Made by a program: the position numbers and the translations under genes. The notes beneath the pieces are model-generated. The model was given only the letters and a program-made list of their open reading frames with translations. It made no database searches and was not told where the DNA came from. Shown here in pieces: positions 8,539 to 18,254 of a DNA stretch of 64,000 nt. Origin of the DNA: Chromohalobacter beijerinckii. Lineage in GTDB: Bacteria > Pseudomonadota > Gammaproteobacteria > Pseudomonadales > Halomonadaceae. Every line of letters begins with the position of its first letter. The stretch's first letter is position 1. The stretch spans positions 89,507 to 153,506 of the forward strand of contig NZ_JAKGAK010000006.1 in the NCBI RefSeq assembly GCF_023061185.1. Reading direction: 5' to 3'.

Positions 8539-9864
8539 CTAGAGAATGTAGCGGGACAGATCTTCGTCGGTGGCCAGTTCGCCGAGTTGCTCGTCGACAT
8601 AGGCGGCATCGATGGTCAGCGGGCTGGCCATGTCGCCTCCCTGGAAGGACGGCTCCTCGAGTAGGCGTTCCATTACCGTGTGCAGGCGCCGGGCGCCAAT
8701 GTTCTCGGTGCCTTCGTTGACCTGCCAGGCAATCTCGGCGATGCGCGTGATGCCTTCATCGGTGAAGTTCACGTCCAGGCCATCGGTCGCCAGCAGCGCT
8801 TGGTACTGTTTGGTCAGCGCGGCGGACGGTTCGGTGAGGATGCGCTTGAAGTCAGCCGGCGTCAGCGCTTGCAGCTCGACACGGATCGGCAGGCGACCCT
8901 GCAATTCGGGGATCAGGTCCGATGGCTTGGAGAGGTGGAACGCCCCCGAGGCAATGAACAGGATATGGTCGGTGTTGACCATGCCGTGCTTGGTGGACAC
9001 CGTCGACCCCTCGATCAGCGGCAGCAGGTCGCGCTGCACGCCTTCGCGGGAGACATCGCCGCCGCTGCCCGAGTCACCGCGCTTGGCGACCTTGTCGATC
9101 TCGTCGAGGAAGACGATGCCGTTCTGCTCCACCGCTTCGATGGCGCGGTTCTTGATCTGCTCTTCGTTGACGAGCTTCGCGGCTTCTTCATCGTGCAGCA
9201 GGCGCCGGGCTTCCTCGACGGTCACGCGGCGCGACTCAGACTTCTGCTTGCCCATGTTGGAGAACATGCTTTGCAGCTGGCTGGTCATTTCTTCCATGCC
9301 CGGCGGCGCGGAGATATCGAAGTTGCCACCCTGAGGCGTGACCTCGATGTCGATCTCCTTATCGTCGAGCTGGCCTTCGCGCAGTTTCTTGCGGAAGGTC
9401 TGGCGCGTCGAGGAGTCGTCGCGGGCATGGTCGTACTCGCTGCCACGCGGCCGGGGCAGAAGCGCGTCGAGAATGCGCTCCTCGGTGGCGTCCTCGGCCT
9501 TGTGAGCGACTTCTTCCTTGGCCTGCTCACGGACCATCTTCATGGCCATTTCGACCAGGTCGCGGACGATCGACTCGACGTCGCGACCGACATAGCCCAC
9601 TTCGGTGAACTTGGTCGCCTCGATCTTGATGAACGGCGCCCCGGCCAGCTTGGCCAAGCGACGGGCGATCTCGGTCTTGCCGACCCCCGTGGGGCCAATC
9701 ATCAGGATGTTCTTGGGCACCACCTCGCCGCGCAGACTGTCGTCGAGCTGCATGCGGCGCCAGCGGTTGCGCAGAGCGATGGCCACCGAGCGCTTGGCTT
9801 CCTGCTGGCCGATGATGTACTGATCCAGTGCGTGGACGATCTCGCGGGGAGTCATCTGTGTCAT
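8539..9864 (-). CDS. hslU: ATP-dependent protease ATPase subunit HslU
   Basis: AAA+ unfoldase that feeds substrates to the HslV peptidase. At 441 aa it matches the family. Walker A GPTGVGKT is at residues 57-64, Walker B is FLDEIDK near residue 250, the I-domain lies between them, and the C terminus DEDLSRYIL is the conserved tail that docks into and activates HslV. It follows hslV by 38 bp. Its own Shine-Dalgarno is weak, and an ATG three codons downstream is an alternative start. Confidence 0.98.
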   Translation of the reverse strand: MTQMTPREIVHALDQYIIGQQEAKRSVAIALRNRWRRMQLDDSLRGEVVPKNILMIGPTGVGKTEIARRLAKLAGAPFIKIEATKFTEVGYVGRDVESIVRDLVEMAMKMVREQAKEEVAHKAEDATEERILDALLPRPRGSEYDHARDDSSTRQTFRKKLREGQLDDKEIDIEVTPQGGNFDISAPPGMEEMTSQLQSMFSNMGKQKSESRRVTVEEARRLLHDEEAAKLVNEEQIKNRAIEAVEQNGIVFLDEIDKVAKRGDSGSGGDVSREGVQRDLLPLIEGSTVSTKHGMVNTDHILFIASGAFHLSKPSDLIPELQGRLPIRVELQALTPADFKRILTEPSAALTKQYQALLATDGLDVNFTDEGITRIAEIAWQVNEGTENIGARRLHTVMERLLEEPSFQGGDMASPLTIDAAYVDEQLGELATDEDLSRYIL

Positions 9865-9902
9865 GACGGAGCCCTATGCTGCCCGGGAGCTGTGAGCGTG
9901 GC

Positions 9903-10421
9903 TCACAGCTCCTCGAGGGTGATGTTTTGATTGGTGAAGACGCAGATATCGCCAGCGATTTCGAGCGACTTCTCGGTGATGGCGCGCGCGTCGAGCTCGG
10001 TGTTCTCGAGTAGTGCGCGTGCGGAGGCCTGGGCGTAATGGCCGCCGGAGCCGATGGCGATAATGCCGCGTTCGGGTTCGACGACATCGCCGTTACCGGT
10101 GAGGATCAGCGAGGCGTTCTTGTCGGCCACGGCGAGCATCGCTTCCAGGCGTCGCAGGGCGCGGTCGGTGCGCCATTCCTTGGAAAGCTCGACGGCGGCC
10201 TTGACCAAGTGTCCTTGGTACTTGTCCAACTGGGCCTCGAAGCGCTCGAACAGGGTGAAGGCGTCGGCCGTGCCGCCGGCGAAACCGGCCAGCACCTTGC
10301 CATGGTGAATGCGGCGTACCTTACTGGCGTTGCCTTTCATCACCGTGTTGCCGAGCGACACCTGGCCGTCGCCAGCGAGGGCGACATGTTCGCCGCGACG
10401 TACGGATACGATCGTGGTCAT
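9903..10421 (-). CDS. hslV: ATP-dependent protease peptidase subunit HslV
   Basis: Proteasome-beta-like threonine peptidase forming a double hexamer. The product is 172 aa and begins MTTIVSVRR; removal of Met exposes the catalytic Thr2. The [14 protein letters not shown] and [12 protein letters not shown] segments are family signatures. AAGGAG lies 9 bases before the ATG. It forms the hslV-hslU operon behind a possible heat-shock promoter at 10528-10556. Confidence 0.98.
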   Translation of the reverse strand: MTTIVSVRRGEHVALAGDGQVSLGNTVMKGNASKVRRIHHGKVLAGFAGGTADAFTLFERFEAQLDKYQGHLVKAAVELSKEWRTDRALRRLEAMLAVADKNASLILTGNGDVVEPERGIIAIGSGGHYAQASARALLENTELDARAITEKSLEIAGDICVFTNQNITLEEL

Positions 10422-10527
10422 GGATGGGAACTCCTTGTGGGGTGTCGGGCACCCGATGACTTGATTGCCGAGGCGCCCGTGGCCTCAGGCGATAAAACGG
10501 TGGCGACGAATGCCATGATGCTCACGG

Positions 10528-10556
10528 TAATGCGGGCGGCCGGCGGGGAAATCAAG
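10528..10556 (-). promoter_or_regulatory. Possible sigma-32 promoter for hslVU
   Basis: On the minus strand CTTGATT is followed after 13 bases by CCCGCATTA, close to the heat-shock consensus CTTGAAA-N13-17-CCCCATNTA. The -10 part ends about 107 bp upstream of hslV, inside the gap after the SPOR gene. hslVU is a heat-shock operon in E. coli, so placement is sensible, but the -35 and -10 each have mismatches. Confidence 0.45.
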
Positions 10557-10571
10557 CCGCCCGGACGCCCT

Positions 10572-11270
10572 TCAGTTCTGGAGTTTGATCAACAGTGGCT
10601 CGATGCCTTGCGTCACCATCAGGTCCTGGGCGCGCGATAGCTCGCGAGTATCCTCGTAGGGGCCGACCTGCACGCGGTGCCAGGTCTCGTCGTTGGAGGT
10701 CTGCACTTCGGTGATGTTGGCGAGCAGGCCGAAGTCCTGTAGCCGGCTTGCGAGACGCTCGGCATCGGCAACCTTGCGAAACGAGGCCGCCTGCAGCATG
10801 TACTTGAGTCCATCGGCGGAAGGATCGGCCACCACCTCGTCGGCACGCTCGTCGCTGGTGTCCGCCGAACTCTCACCGCCGCTACTGGGCGCCGCCGAGG
10901 TGTTATCCACCTTGGGGGCGATGACCTCCGATTCCGGTAACAAGGTATAGAATTCGAAAGTCGGCATGCGCGACTCGGAGGCGCCCTCGTTAGAGGTGCC
11001 GCTCGGTGAGGCGCCATCGCCTGTACTGCCGGTCGAATCGCTGCCGGACGAGGCGCTGTTGGAGGGCTTGGGCATTACCGTAGCGACCGGCGACGGGGCC
11101 GACTGCTGGAGGTATTGGGCAAGCACGAAGCCGGCGATCAAGCCGGCTACGCCCCATAGCCACCCCGGAAGGCCCGCGCGCGATGATTTGGTCTGGCGCT
11201 TGCGACTGGTGGCACCGCGTGACGCGGTGCGGGAGTTGTTTTTCCCTTGCTGGGCGGGGCGACGAGCCAT
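10572..11270 (-). CDS. FtsN-like SPOR-domain membrane protein
   Basis: A 232-aa bitopic protein: a basic cytoplasmic N terminus, one membrane span (about residues 35-53, GWLWGVAGLIAGFVLAQYL), a long Ser/Gly/Glu/Pro-rich periplasmic linker, and a C-terminal SPOR domain of ~75 residues (YMLQAASFRKVADAERLASR to VGPYEDTRELSRAQ) that binds denuded septal glycan. E. coli ftsN also lies immediately upstream of hslVU, and Pseudomonas has a SPOR gene here, so a divisome role is likely. The essential FtsN region cannot be confirmed by eye. It follows argS by 2 bp. Confidence 0.85.
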   Translation of the reverse strand: MARRPAQQGKNNSRTASRGATSRKRQTKSSRAGLPGWLWGVAGLIAGFVLAQYLQQSAPSPVATVMPKPSNSASSGSDSTGSTGDGASPSGTSNEGASESRMPTFEFYTLLPESEVIAPKVDNTSAAPSSGGESSADTSDERADEVVADPSADGLKYMLQAASFRKVADAERLASRLQDFGLLANITEVQTSNDETWHRVQVGPYEDTRELSRAQDLMVTQGIEPLLIKLQN

Positions 11271-11272
11271 GC

Positions 11273-12958
11273 TTACATCTCCTCGGGTGCGCTGACGCCC
11301 ATCAGGTCGAGGCCGTTGCGCAGTACTTGGCGCGTAGCCAAGCCCAGCGCCAGCCGGGCATTGCGCAGTTCATCGTCGTCGACCATGACTTTGACCGCGT
11401 TGTAGCAGGTGTGGAAATCGGAGGCCAGATCCATCAGGTACTGGGCGACCTGCTGTGGCTCGCGAGTTCGGGCGGCCCGTTCGACGACTTCCGGGTAGCG
11501 TGCCAGGCGATTCATCAGCTCTTTTTCCTGATCGGTGTCGAGCCGGTTCAAGTGCTGCATGCCCAGCGCATGATCGAACGCCTTGGCGTCGGATTCGGCG
11601 CGGCGCATCATGCTGCACACGCGCGCATGAGCGTACTGGATGTAGTAGACCGGATTGTCGTTGGACTGCGAGCGGGCGAGGTCGATATCGAAGGTCAACT
11701 GCGAATCGGCACGCCGTGCAGCGAGGAAGAAACGGGTGGCGTCGCGGCCCACTTCATCGATGAGATCGCGCAGGGTCACGTAGCTGCCGGCACGCTTGGA
11801 GAGCTTGACCTCGACCCCGGAACGCGTGACCAGCACCATTTGATGCAGCACGTAGTCCGGCCAGCCTTGCGGGATGCCGGTTTCCAGCGCCTGGAGGCCG
11901 GCCCGCACCCGGGTGACCGTGGAGTGGTGGTCGGCGCCTTGCTCGTTGATCACGGTGGTGAAGCCGCGCTGCCACTTGTCGTGGTGGTAGGCGACGTCCG
12001 GCAGAAAATAGGTGTAATCGCCGTCTTTCTTGCGCATCACTCGGTCCTTGTCGTCACCGAAATCGGTGGTGCGCAGCCAGGTGGCGCCGTCTTCTTCATA
12101 CGTATGGCCGCCGCCGACGAGTGCTTTCACCGTGGCGTCCACCTTGCCGTCGTTGTACAGCGAGGACTCCAGGAAGTAGACATCGAACGCGACACCGAAC
12201 GCCTTGAGGTCAAGATCCTGCTCTCGACGCAGGTAGGCGACGGCGAAGTCCTGGATGGCATCGAGATCGTCGGCATCCGCTTTGCCGGTCACTTCCCTGT
12301 CATCGGCGGTAATCGTCTCGCCGGCCAGATACGCCTTGGCGACATCGGCGATATAAGCGCCGCGATAGCCGTTCTCGGGCCACTCGGCGGCCTCCGGCGT
12401 GAGGCCTTTCACGCGGGCTTGCACCGAGAGGGCGAGATTGTGGATCTGGACGCCAGCATCGTTGTAGTAGAACTCGCGGGTGACATCGAAGCCGGTGGCT
12501 TCCAGTAGCCGGCACAGGCAGTCGCCGATGGCGGCGCCACGCCCATGGCCGACGTGTAGCGGCCCGGTGGGGTTGGCGGAAACGAACTCCACCTGCACTT
12601 TCTGGCCCTGGCCGCTCAGGCTGCGCCCGTAGGTGTCGCCGGCATCCAGAATGCTGGGCACGACCTGGGCGACGGCGTCGGTGGCGGCGAAGAAGTTGAT
12701 GAAGCCGGGGCCGGCGATGTCGACCTGGCGTATGGCGGCGCTTTCCGGCAGCGCCGCGACCAGTGCCTCGGCCAGCTCGCGTGGCTTGCGTCCGGCCGGC
12801 TTGGCCAGGGTCAGCGCGAGGTTGCTCGCGTAGTCGCCATGGGCCTTGTCTTTGGTCGGTTCGACCTTGATGGCAAGCGGGGTGTCTTGGGGAAGAATGC
12901 CTTGCTGCTTGAGCTGCGTACCGGCCGCGTCGAGCAGTTCGATGATGGTGTCTTTCAT
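11273..12958 (-). CDS. argS: Arginyl-tRNA synthetase
   Basis: Class I synthetase charging tRNA-Arg. The 561-aa protein has the N-terminal Add-1 domain, the HIGH-type motif HVGHGRG in the segment [15 protein letters not shown], the Rossmann catalytic core, the KMSKS-region equivalent KLSKRAG, and the DALR anticodon-binding C-terminal domain ending in the typical aromatic/Met tail. GGAA lies just before the ATG. Two tRNA-Arg(ACG) substrates are encoded at 49.0-49.3 kb in this window. Confidence 0.98.
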   Translation of the reverse strand: MKDTIIELLDAAGTQLKQQGILPQDTPLAIKVEPTKDKAHGDYASNLALTLAKPAGRKPRELAEALVAALPESAAIRQVDIAGPGFINFFAATDAVAQVVPSILDAGDTYGRSLSGQGQKVQVEFVSANPTGPLHVGHGRGAAIGDCLCRLLEATGFDVTREFYYNDAGVQIHNLALSVQARVKGLTPEAAEWPENGYRGAYIADVAKAYLAGETITADDREVTGKADADDLDAIQDFAVAYLRREQDLDLKAFGVAFDVYFLESSLYNDGKVDATVKALVGGGHTYEEDGATWLRTTDFGDDKDRVMRKKDGDYTYFLPDVAYHHDKWQRGFTTVINEQGADHHSTVTRVRAGLQALETGIPQGWPDYVLHQMVLVTRSGVEVKLSKRAGSYVTLRDLIDEVGRDATRFFLAARRADSQLTFDIDLARSQSNDNPVYYIQYAHARVCSMMRRAESDAKAFDHALGMQHLNRLDTDQEKELMNRLARYPEVVERAARTREPQQVAQYLMDLASDFHTCYNAVKVMVDDDELRNARLALGLATRQVLRNGLDLMGVSAPEEM

Positions 12959-13124
12959 GAAATTCCGATGTCCTGTGTCTGGCGCGCGACAGGCCGGCGA
13001 GCGCCAGGCTGCGCTAAGAGCGTTAGGTCGCCTATTATCGGCGATTGGCCGACGCCTTTAAACCCAGCGGCGCCATGTGTCTTTCGTTGCCGCTCGTGGC
13101 GGCTTATGTGAGCGGTGGCTCCCG

Positions 13125-15347
13125 TCAACTCAGGGTTTGTGGATCGACATCCAGCGAGGCGCGTACGCGCCGACTATCGGGGTGATTGTCCAGCCACTGC
13201 ACGAGCCAGGCGCAGGCGCGGTGCAGGGCGCTGCGGCGCGTGTCGGAGAGCATTAGCTGCATGTGATAGCGATTCTGGCGCCGCTCCATGGGGGCCGGTA
13301 CCGGTCCCAGGCAGGTGACCGAGGCGTCCTGGGTGACGAGCCATTCGCGCAATGCTTCGGCGGCTGCGGTGGCGAATTCGGTGACGTGTTGCTCGCGTGC
13401 CGCTTCGAAGCGGACCAGGGCCAAGTGACGATAGGGCGGCAGGCCGGCCAGGCGCCGTTCTTCTAGCAGTTGGCCGGCGAGCGCTTCATAGCCGCTGTCG
13501 GCGAGCAGGCGCAGGTTGGGGTCGTCGGGATGCAGGGTCTGGACCAGCACGCGTCCGGGATGCTCGGCACGGCCGGCGCGGCCGGCGACCTGCACCAGCA
13601 GTTGGGCGCTGTGCTCGAGGGCGCGAAAGTCGCTGGCATAGAGGCCAGCGTCGGCGTTGACGACCACCACCAGCGTGACATGTGGCAAGTGATGGCCCTT
13701 GGCGAGCATCTGGGTGCCGACCAGCAGGCTGGGTTCGCCGCGCCGAATCTCGCGCAGGATATCCTCGAAGGCTTGCTTGCGCCGGGTGCTGTCGCGGTCG
13801 ATACGATGCACGGGCGTCTCGGGGAATAGTGCGGCCAGCGTTTCCTCGGTGCGTTCGGTGCCGCTGCCCAGTGGGCGCAGGTCGCCACTGTCGCATTCCG
13901 GACAGGCATCGGGAAGCGGACGGTGAAAGTCGCAATGATGGCAGACCAGTTCCTGAGGTTGGCGATGCAACGTCATGCGGGCATCGCAATGCGGGCACTC
14001 GGCCAGCCAGCCGCACGCATGGCACGCCAGGGTGGGAGCGAAACCACGCCGGTTGATGAAGACCAGTACCTGATTGCCCGCGTTCAGGGTCTGCCGAATT
14101 GCCTCGATGGCGGGGGCGATCAAACCGCCCTGGCGGTGGCGTCCGCGTAGGTCGGTCAGCTCCAGGCGTGCCGGGGCGTGCCGGTTGGCGCGTTGGGTCA
14201 GACGCAAATGCCGGTAGCGGCCGCTACGTGCCTGAGCGAGTGTCTCCAGCGCCGGTGTGGCGCTGCCCAGCACGATGGGAATGTTCTCGCGGTGGGCGCG
14301 GGCGATGGCCAGGTCACGGGCGTGGTAGCGGAGGCCTTCCTGTTGCTTGAAGGAGCCGTCGTGTTCCTCGTCGATGACGATTACCCCGGCAGCGGCCAAG
14401 GGGGTAAAGACCGCCGAACGCGTACCGATGACGATCGGGGCTCGGCCGGTACGCGCGGCATCCCAGGCATCCAAGCGTTCGAGATCGGTGAGCCCCGAAT
14501 GCAGGGCGACCACCGGGACCCGAAAGCGTTGTCGGAAGCGGGTCAGCGTTTGCGGTGTCAGGCCGATTTCCGGCACCAGCACCAGCGCCTGGCGGCCTCG
14601 CGCAAGCACCGCCTCGATGAGTTGTAGATAGACTTCGGTCTTGCCGCTGCCGGTAACGCCATGCAGCAGGCACGGGTGGTAGCGCTCGAGGCCTTCGTGA
14701 ATCTCGGCAAGGACCCCCGCCTGTTCGCGGGTCAGAGGCAACGAGGGTTCGGCGAGCCGTGAGCCGGATTCTTCCTCGGTGGCCGTCAGGCGTTCTTCGT
14801 GGCACTCGACGAGATGCTTGGCCTGCAGGCCTTCGAGCTGCGCGCGGGTGAAGCCTTGCGCGGTGATCGCGCGTGTCATCAATCCACGTGGGTGCTGGCG
14901 CAGCATCGCCAGCAGTTCGGCCTGGCGAGGTGCACGCTCGAGCGGGCCGGTATCGCCGTCGCGCGCGATCCAGCGCTCCTGATGGCGCGCCTGCAATGGC
15001 CGCCCCTGGCGCAAGGCGACGGGCAGTGCCTGGGCGATGGTGTCGCCCAGCGGGTGTTGATAGTAGCGCGCGGTGAAGCGACACAACCACCACCAGTCGT
15101 CGGGCAAGGGGGCATCGTCGAGACACGCCAGTACGGACTTGAGCTGTGTGTCCGGTACGTCGCTGCGTTCGGGGCACTCGACCACCACGCCGATGAGCTG
15201 GCGGCGTCCGAATGGCACCTTGACGCGAAGCCCAGGGCGCCAGCCACAAGTGGGAACTTCGCGGCAGGGGCGATAGTCGAAGAGGCGTCGCAAGGGCGTG
15301 GGCAGGGCGACCCTGAGTAGGCGCGGCGTATGGTCGGTGCTCGACAA
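13125..15347 (-). CDS. priA: Primosomal replication restart helicase PriA
   Basis: Superfamily 2 helicase that reloads the replisome at stalled forks. It has the N-terminal DNA-binding domain (VALPTPLRRLFDYR), Walker A GVTGSGKTEVYLQ, the DEAH-type box DEEHDGSFKQ, and the zinc-binding cysteine cluster (CHACGWLAECPHC and CHHCDFHRPLPDACPEC). I place the start at a TTG (15347) because GGAGG lies 4 bases before it, inside a longer frame that begins at an ATG at 15374; this gives 740 aa against ~732 in E. coli. Divergent from rpmE. Confidence 0.95.
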   Translation of the reverse strand: MSSTDHTPRLLRVALPTPLRRLFDYRPCREVPTCGWRPGLRVKVPFGRRQLIGVVVECPERSDVPDTQLKSVLACLDDAPLPDDWWWLCRFTARYYQHPLGDTIAQALPVALRQGRPLQARHQERWIARDGDTGPLERAPRQAELLAMLRQHPRGLMTRAITAQGFTRAQLEGLQAKHLVECHEERLTATEEESGSRLAEPSLPLTREQAGVLAEIHEGLERYHPCLLHGVTGSGKTEVYLQLIEAVLARGRQALVLVPEIGLTPQTLTRFRQRFRVPVVALHSGLTDLERLDAWDAARTGRAPIVIGTRSAVFTPLAAAGVIVIDEEHDGSFKQQEGLRYHARDLAIARAHRENIPIVLGSATPALETLAQARSGRYRHLRLTQRANRHAPARLELTDLRGRHRQGGLIAPAIEAIRQTLNAGNQVLVFINRRGFAPTLACHACGWLAECPHCDARMTLHRQPQELVCHHCDFHRPLPDACPECDSGDLRPLGSGTERTEETLAALFPETPVHRIDRDSTRRKQAFEDILREIRRGEPSLLVGTQMLAKGHHLPHVTLVVVVNADAGLYASDFRALEHSAQLLVQVAGRAGRAEHPGRVLVQTLHPDDPNLRLLADSGYEALAGQLLEERRLAGLPPYRHLALVRFEAAREQHVTEFATAAAEALREWLVTQDASVTCLGPVPAPMERRQNRYHMQLMLSDTRRSALHRACAWLVQWLDNHPDSRRVRASLDVDPQTLS

Positions 15348-15420
15348 GAGTCCTCCGAAAGGGCGGTGGCACATGGCGTTGCAGGCGCCACGCGTCTTTT
15401 CAGCGATATCACGGCACTGC

Positions 15421-15426
15421 TATAAT
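15421..15426 (+). promoter_or_regulatory. rpmE promoter -10 element
   Basis: A perfect TATAAT followed by a GC-rich discriminator (GCGCGG), as in growth-rate-controlled promoters. The -35 region is weak. Transcription would start near 15433, giving an rpmE leader of about 130 nt that opens with a small hairpin (GGCCC at 15431-15435 with GGGCC at 15445-15449). Confidence 0.6.
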
Positions 15427-15562
15427 GCGCGGCCCTTCGGTTGTGGGCCAAGGCGAGTATCGTCGGGGTCGCATGCCGAATCAATCGGTTGCATCTTTAT
15501 CAACCCGTGTGCGGTGCCTGGCATCGACCAGGTGGCGGCGCACCATAGCGTGAGGCAGCAAA

Positions 15563-15778
15563 ATGAAACAAGCGATCCATCCCGAATACAAGAAGGTCTC
15601 CGCCACGTGTTCCTGTGGCGCGACTTTCGAGCTGGGCTCCACATCCAAAGACGATTTCTACCTGGATGTTTGCTCGCAGTGCCACCCGTTCTATACCGGT
15701 AAGCAGAAGCAGGCGACTACCGGTGGACGTGTCGAACGCTTCAACAAGCGTTTCGGTGCGGCGCTCAAGCGCGACTGA
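15563..15778 (+). CDS. rpmE: 50S ribosomal protein L31
   Basis: Zinc-binding (C+) form of L31, which bridges the two ribosomal subunits. The 71-aa protein has the four cysteines at C16, C18, C37 and C40 (CSC and CSQC) that bind zinc, and the conserved end [13 protein letters not shown]. Type B L31 proteins, induced under zinc limitation, lack these cysteines, so this is the zinc-replete paralogue. It is monocistronic, with a -10 TATAAT upstream and an intrinsic terminator downstream. Confidence 0.98.
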   Translation: MKQAIHPEYKKVSATCSCGATFELGSTSKDDFYLDVCSQCHPFYTGKQKQATTGGRVERFNKRFGAALKRD

Positions 15779-15821
15779 GTCAAGCCAGAACCGCTACGCC
15801 GGCGATGCGCCGGCGTTCGAG

Positions 15822-15857
15822 AAAACCCGCCAAGAATATGGCGGGTTTTTTTATTTT
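15822..15857 (+). terminator. Intrinsic terminator after rpmE
   Basis: A 10-bp stem AAAACCCGCC / GGCGGGTTTT (15822-15831 with 15840-15849), an 8-nt loop, and a T-rich tail. A smaller GC-rich hairpin (about 15798-15816) precedes it. Confidence 0.92.
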
Positions 15858-16056
15858 TGAAAGTCGAAAACGACGCTCCGATAAGGTTTGTTTTATGCCT
15901 GGTTTGTCAGGCATAAGTTTCAACAAATGGCTGGTAATTGCTTCAAACGGTCGCTTAAAAGTCTTTAATGTCACGAACTTGGCGTAAGTTGTTTGGCGGA
16001 ATTTTTTTCTATATTCTGGCGATCATGCCTCCATGCAGACGATTGGAAAAAAGCTC

Positions 16057-17331
16057 ATGAGTGACGAAAAAAGACAGGCAGCGCTGGATTATCACGCCAA
16101 GCCGATTCCCGGTAAATTATCCGTCGAACTGACCAAGCCCACCGAAACATCGAAACATCTGGCCCTGGCGTATAGCCCTGGAGTGGCCGAGCCGTGTCGC
16201 GAGATTGCCAAGGACGTGGAAAACGCCTATCTGTATACCGGCAAGGGCAACTTGGTGGCCGTGGTCTCCGACGGCAGCGCGATCCTCGGCCTGGGGAATC
16301 TGGGCCCCCTGGCCAGCAAGCCGGTCATGGAAGGCAAGGGCGTGCTGTTCAAGCGCTTTGCGGGTATCAACTCCGTGGACATTGAGGTCGATGCCGAGAG
16401 TCCGCAGGCCTTCATCGATACCGTGGCACGCATCGCTGACACCTGGGGCGGTATCAATCTCGAGGATATAAAAGCGCCGGAGTGCTTCGAGATCGAGCAA
16501 GCGTTGATCGAGCAGTGCAATATTCCGGTCTTCCACGATGATCAGCACGGCACGGCCATCGTCACGGCCGCGGGGCTGCTCAATGCCCTGGATATCGCCG
16601 GCAAGCGCTTGGAAGATGCCAAGATCGTCTGCCTGGGCGCTGGCGCGGCGGCCATCGCCTGCATGAAGCTGCTGGTCTCGTGTGGTGCGCGCGCCGAGCA
16701 TATCTACATGCTCGATCGCAAGGGCGTGGTGCACAGCGAGCGTGACGATCTCAACCAGTACAAGGCGATGTTCGCCACCGAGACGTCGCGGCGTACGCTG
16801 GATGACGCCATCGAAGGAGCCGACGTCTTCGTGGGGCTTTCCGGGCCTAATCTACTCAAGCCCGAGCAGCTTGAGCGCATGGCGGCGAGTCCAGTGGTTT
16901 TTGCGTGCTCCAATCCCGACCCCGAGATTCATCCGGACGTGGCCAACGAGACCCGCGACGATGTGATCATGGCCACCGGGCGTTCCGATTATCCCAACCA
17001 GGTCAACAACGTGCTGGGCTTTCCGTTCATCTTCCGTGGGGCGCTGGATGTGCGCGCCACGCGTATCAACGAGGAGATGAAAGTGGCGGCCGTACATGCC
17101 TTGAAGGACCTGGCGCGCGAGCCGGTGACCCGCGAGGTGCTGGATGGCTACGGCATTGAGTCACTGGAGTTCGGGCGCGGTTACATCATTCCCACGCCAC
17201 TGGATTCGCGGCTGCTCGACCGCGTCGCTTCGGCGGTGGCGCAAGCTGCGGTAGATAGCGGCGTGGCGCGCAAGCCTTATCCGGCGCATTATCCGTTGAC
17301 CAGCATCAAGGACGTTTACGGGCCGCAATAG
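16057..17331 (+). CDS. maeB: NAD(P)-dependent malic enzyme, short form
   Basis: Oxidative decarboxylation of malate to pyruvate. From the ATG at 16057 the product is 424 aa; an in-frame ATG 8 codons earlier lacks a ribosome-binding site. Visible motifs: LAYSPGVAEPC, the acidic metal-binding stretch EDIKAPECFEIE, FHDDQHGTA, and the nucleotide-binding loop LGAGAAA. It has the malic and NAD-binding domains but no C-terminal phosphotransacetylase-like domain, unlike E. coli MaeB, and matches the short Pseudomonas form. Monocistronic with its own terminator. Confidence 0.93.
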   Translation: MSDEKRQAALDYHAKPIPGKLSVELTKPTETSKHLALAYSPGVAEPCREIAKDVENAYLYTGKGNLVAVVSDGSAILGLGNLGPLASKPVMEGKGVLFKRFAGINSVDIEVDAESPQAFIDTVARIADTWGGINLEDIKAPECFEIEQALIEQCNIPVFHDDQHGTAIVTAAGLLNALDIAGKRLEDAKIVCLGAGAAAIACMKLLVSCGARAEHIYMLDRKGVVHSERDDLNQYKAMFATETSRRTLDDAIEGADVFVGLSGPNLLKPEQLERMAASPVVFACSNPDPEIHPDVANETRDDVIMATGRSDYPNQVNNVLGFPFIFRGALDVRATRINEEMKVAAVHALKDLAREPVTREVLDGYGIESLEFGRGYIIPTPLDSRLLDRVASAVAQAAVDSGVARKPYPAHYPLTSIKDVYGPQ

Positions 17332-17359
17332 TCGTGCGCCGAGCAGGCATGATGTCGAA

Positions 17360-17384
17360 GGGCCGCTCCGGGAGCGGCCCTTTT
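17360..17384 (+). terminator. Intrinsic terminator after maeB
   Basis: GC-rich stem GGGCCGCTC / GAGCGGCCC (17360-17380) followed by TTTT. It lies 28 bases after the maeB stop, between convergent maeB and the DUF481 gene. Confidence 0.85.
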
Positions 17385-17409
17385 CGTTGTAGGTCGGGGC
17401 GTGTCGCCA

Positions 17410-18162
17410 TTACCAGCTGTAGAGCAGTGACATCGAGGTCGTGCGGTCGGTGTTGGCTTCGGCGCCGTCGGGCGGGCTCGTGTTGTTCTTGACCTCAAAG
17501 GACATCTTGAGCGCCAGGTGCGAATTGAGCTGGGAGGTCAACGACGAAATCGAGCGCGTCGTGGTGTTGGGTGCGGCCGCTTCGACAGAAACTGCCTGCT
17601 CGAAGTAGGCGCCTTCCGAGATGTTCCAGCGATAGTCGAGTGCAGCATAGGCCAAGCCGAGGTCGTCTTCCTTGCCGTCCTGGTAGGCATCGTGACGATA
17701 GCCCGGGCCGAATTCCGTGGACAGTGTATGCGTCGGCCCGTCGAGCCACTGGCGGCCATAGCCGCCGATGGTGGTGAACTGGTAGTCGTAACCGCTGAAA
17801 CGGTCCTTTTCCCAGCGTCCGAAACCGAACAGATAGTGAGGGCCTTCCAGCTCATAACGCTCGCGGCCGCCCAGCAGATACTGCTCGGTACTGGTTTCAT
17901 CGTTTTCCTGAACGCTGCGCGTCTCGCCGCGCAGCGTGTGTGTATGGCGTCCCGTCAGCCAGGTGAGACGCCCCTTGGCGAGCAGCGTCCGACTGTTGCT
18001 GTTCCCGGAGAGATGCGTATAGCCGAGTTCGGCCTCGCCACTCATCTTGGGGGCATCGTCCTGTGGTGCAGGCGGTGCGTAGAACAAGTCGGCGTGCACC
18101 GGGAGTGCGCCACCGAGCAGCATGACGAACAATAGCCATCGCGAGCCTCGCGACACGAGCAT
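17410..18162 (-). CDS. DUF481 outer-membrane beta-barrel protein (YdiY-like)
   Basis: The 250-aa product starts with a signal peptide (hydrophobic residues 8-20, then ALPVHA-D cleavage). The mature part has alternating beta-strand patterns ending in an aromatic C terminus (SLLYSW), typical of outer-membrane barrels, and the DUF481 motifs GYTHLSGNSNSRTL, RYFGFGRWEKDRFSGYD-like and YRHDAYQD. Relatives are described as salt-induced outer-membrane proteins; the substrate or role is unknown. GGGAG lies upstream of the ATG. It shares strand with mrcA but a hairpin at 18221-18242 separates them. Confidence 0.85.
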   Translation of the reverse strand: MLVSRGSRWLLFVMLLGGALPVHADLFYAPPAPQDDAPKMSGEAELGYTHLSGNSNSRTLLAKGRLTWLTGRHTHTLRGETRSVQENDETSTEQYLLGGRERYELEGPHYLFGFGRWEKDRFSGYDYQFTTIGGYGRQWLDGPTHTLSTEFGPGYRHDAYQDGKEDDLGLAYAALDYRWNISEGAYFEQAVSVEAAAPNTTTRSISSLTSQLNSHLALKMSFEVKNNTSPPDGAEANTDRTTSMSLLYSW

Positions 18163-18220
18163 GGTGGACTCCCTTTCAAAAACGGTTCTCGGTCAGTGGT
18201 GTGGGAGCTGGCGCGCTCAT

Positions 18221-18242
18221 GGGGTGGCCGCTGGGGCCACCC
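18221..18242 (-). terminator. Hairpin downstream of mrcA
   Basis: An 8-bp stem GGGTGGCC / GGCCACCC (18222-18229 with 18235-18242) lies 13 bases past the mrcA stop. There is no T tract on the minus strand, so it may be a weak terminator or an RNA-stabilising hairpin. Confidence 0.45.
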
Positions 18243-18254
18243 ATGGGTAATCGA

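Noticed and set aside
8680..9930. 416-codon frame antisense to hslU, and similar long antisense frames over argS, gltB, pyrG and ppk
   Set aside because: High third-position GC of the real genes suppresses stops on the opposite strand. No ribosome-binding sites, motifs or conserved domains were visible.
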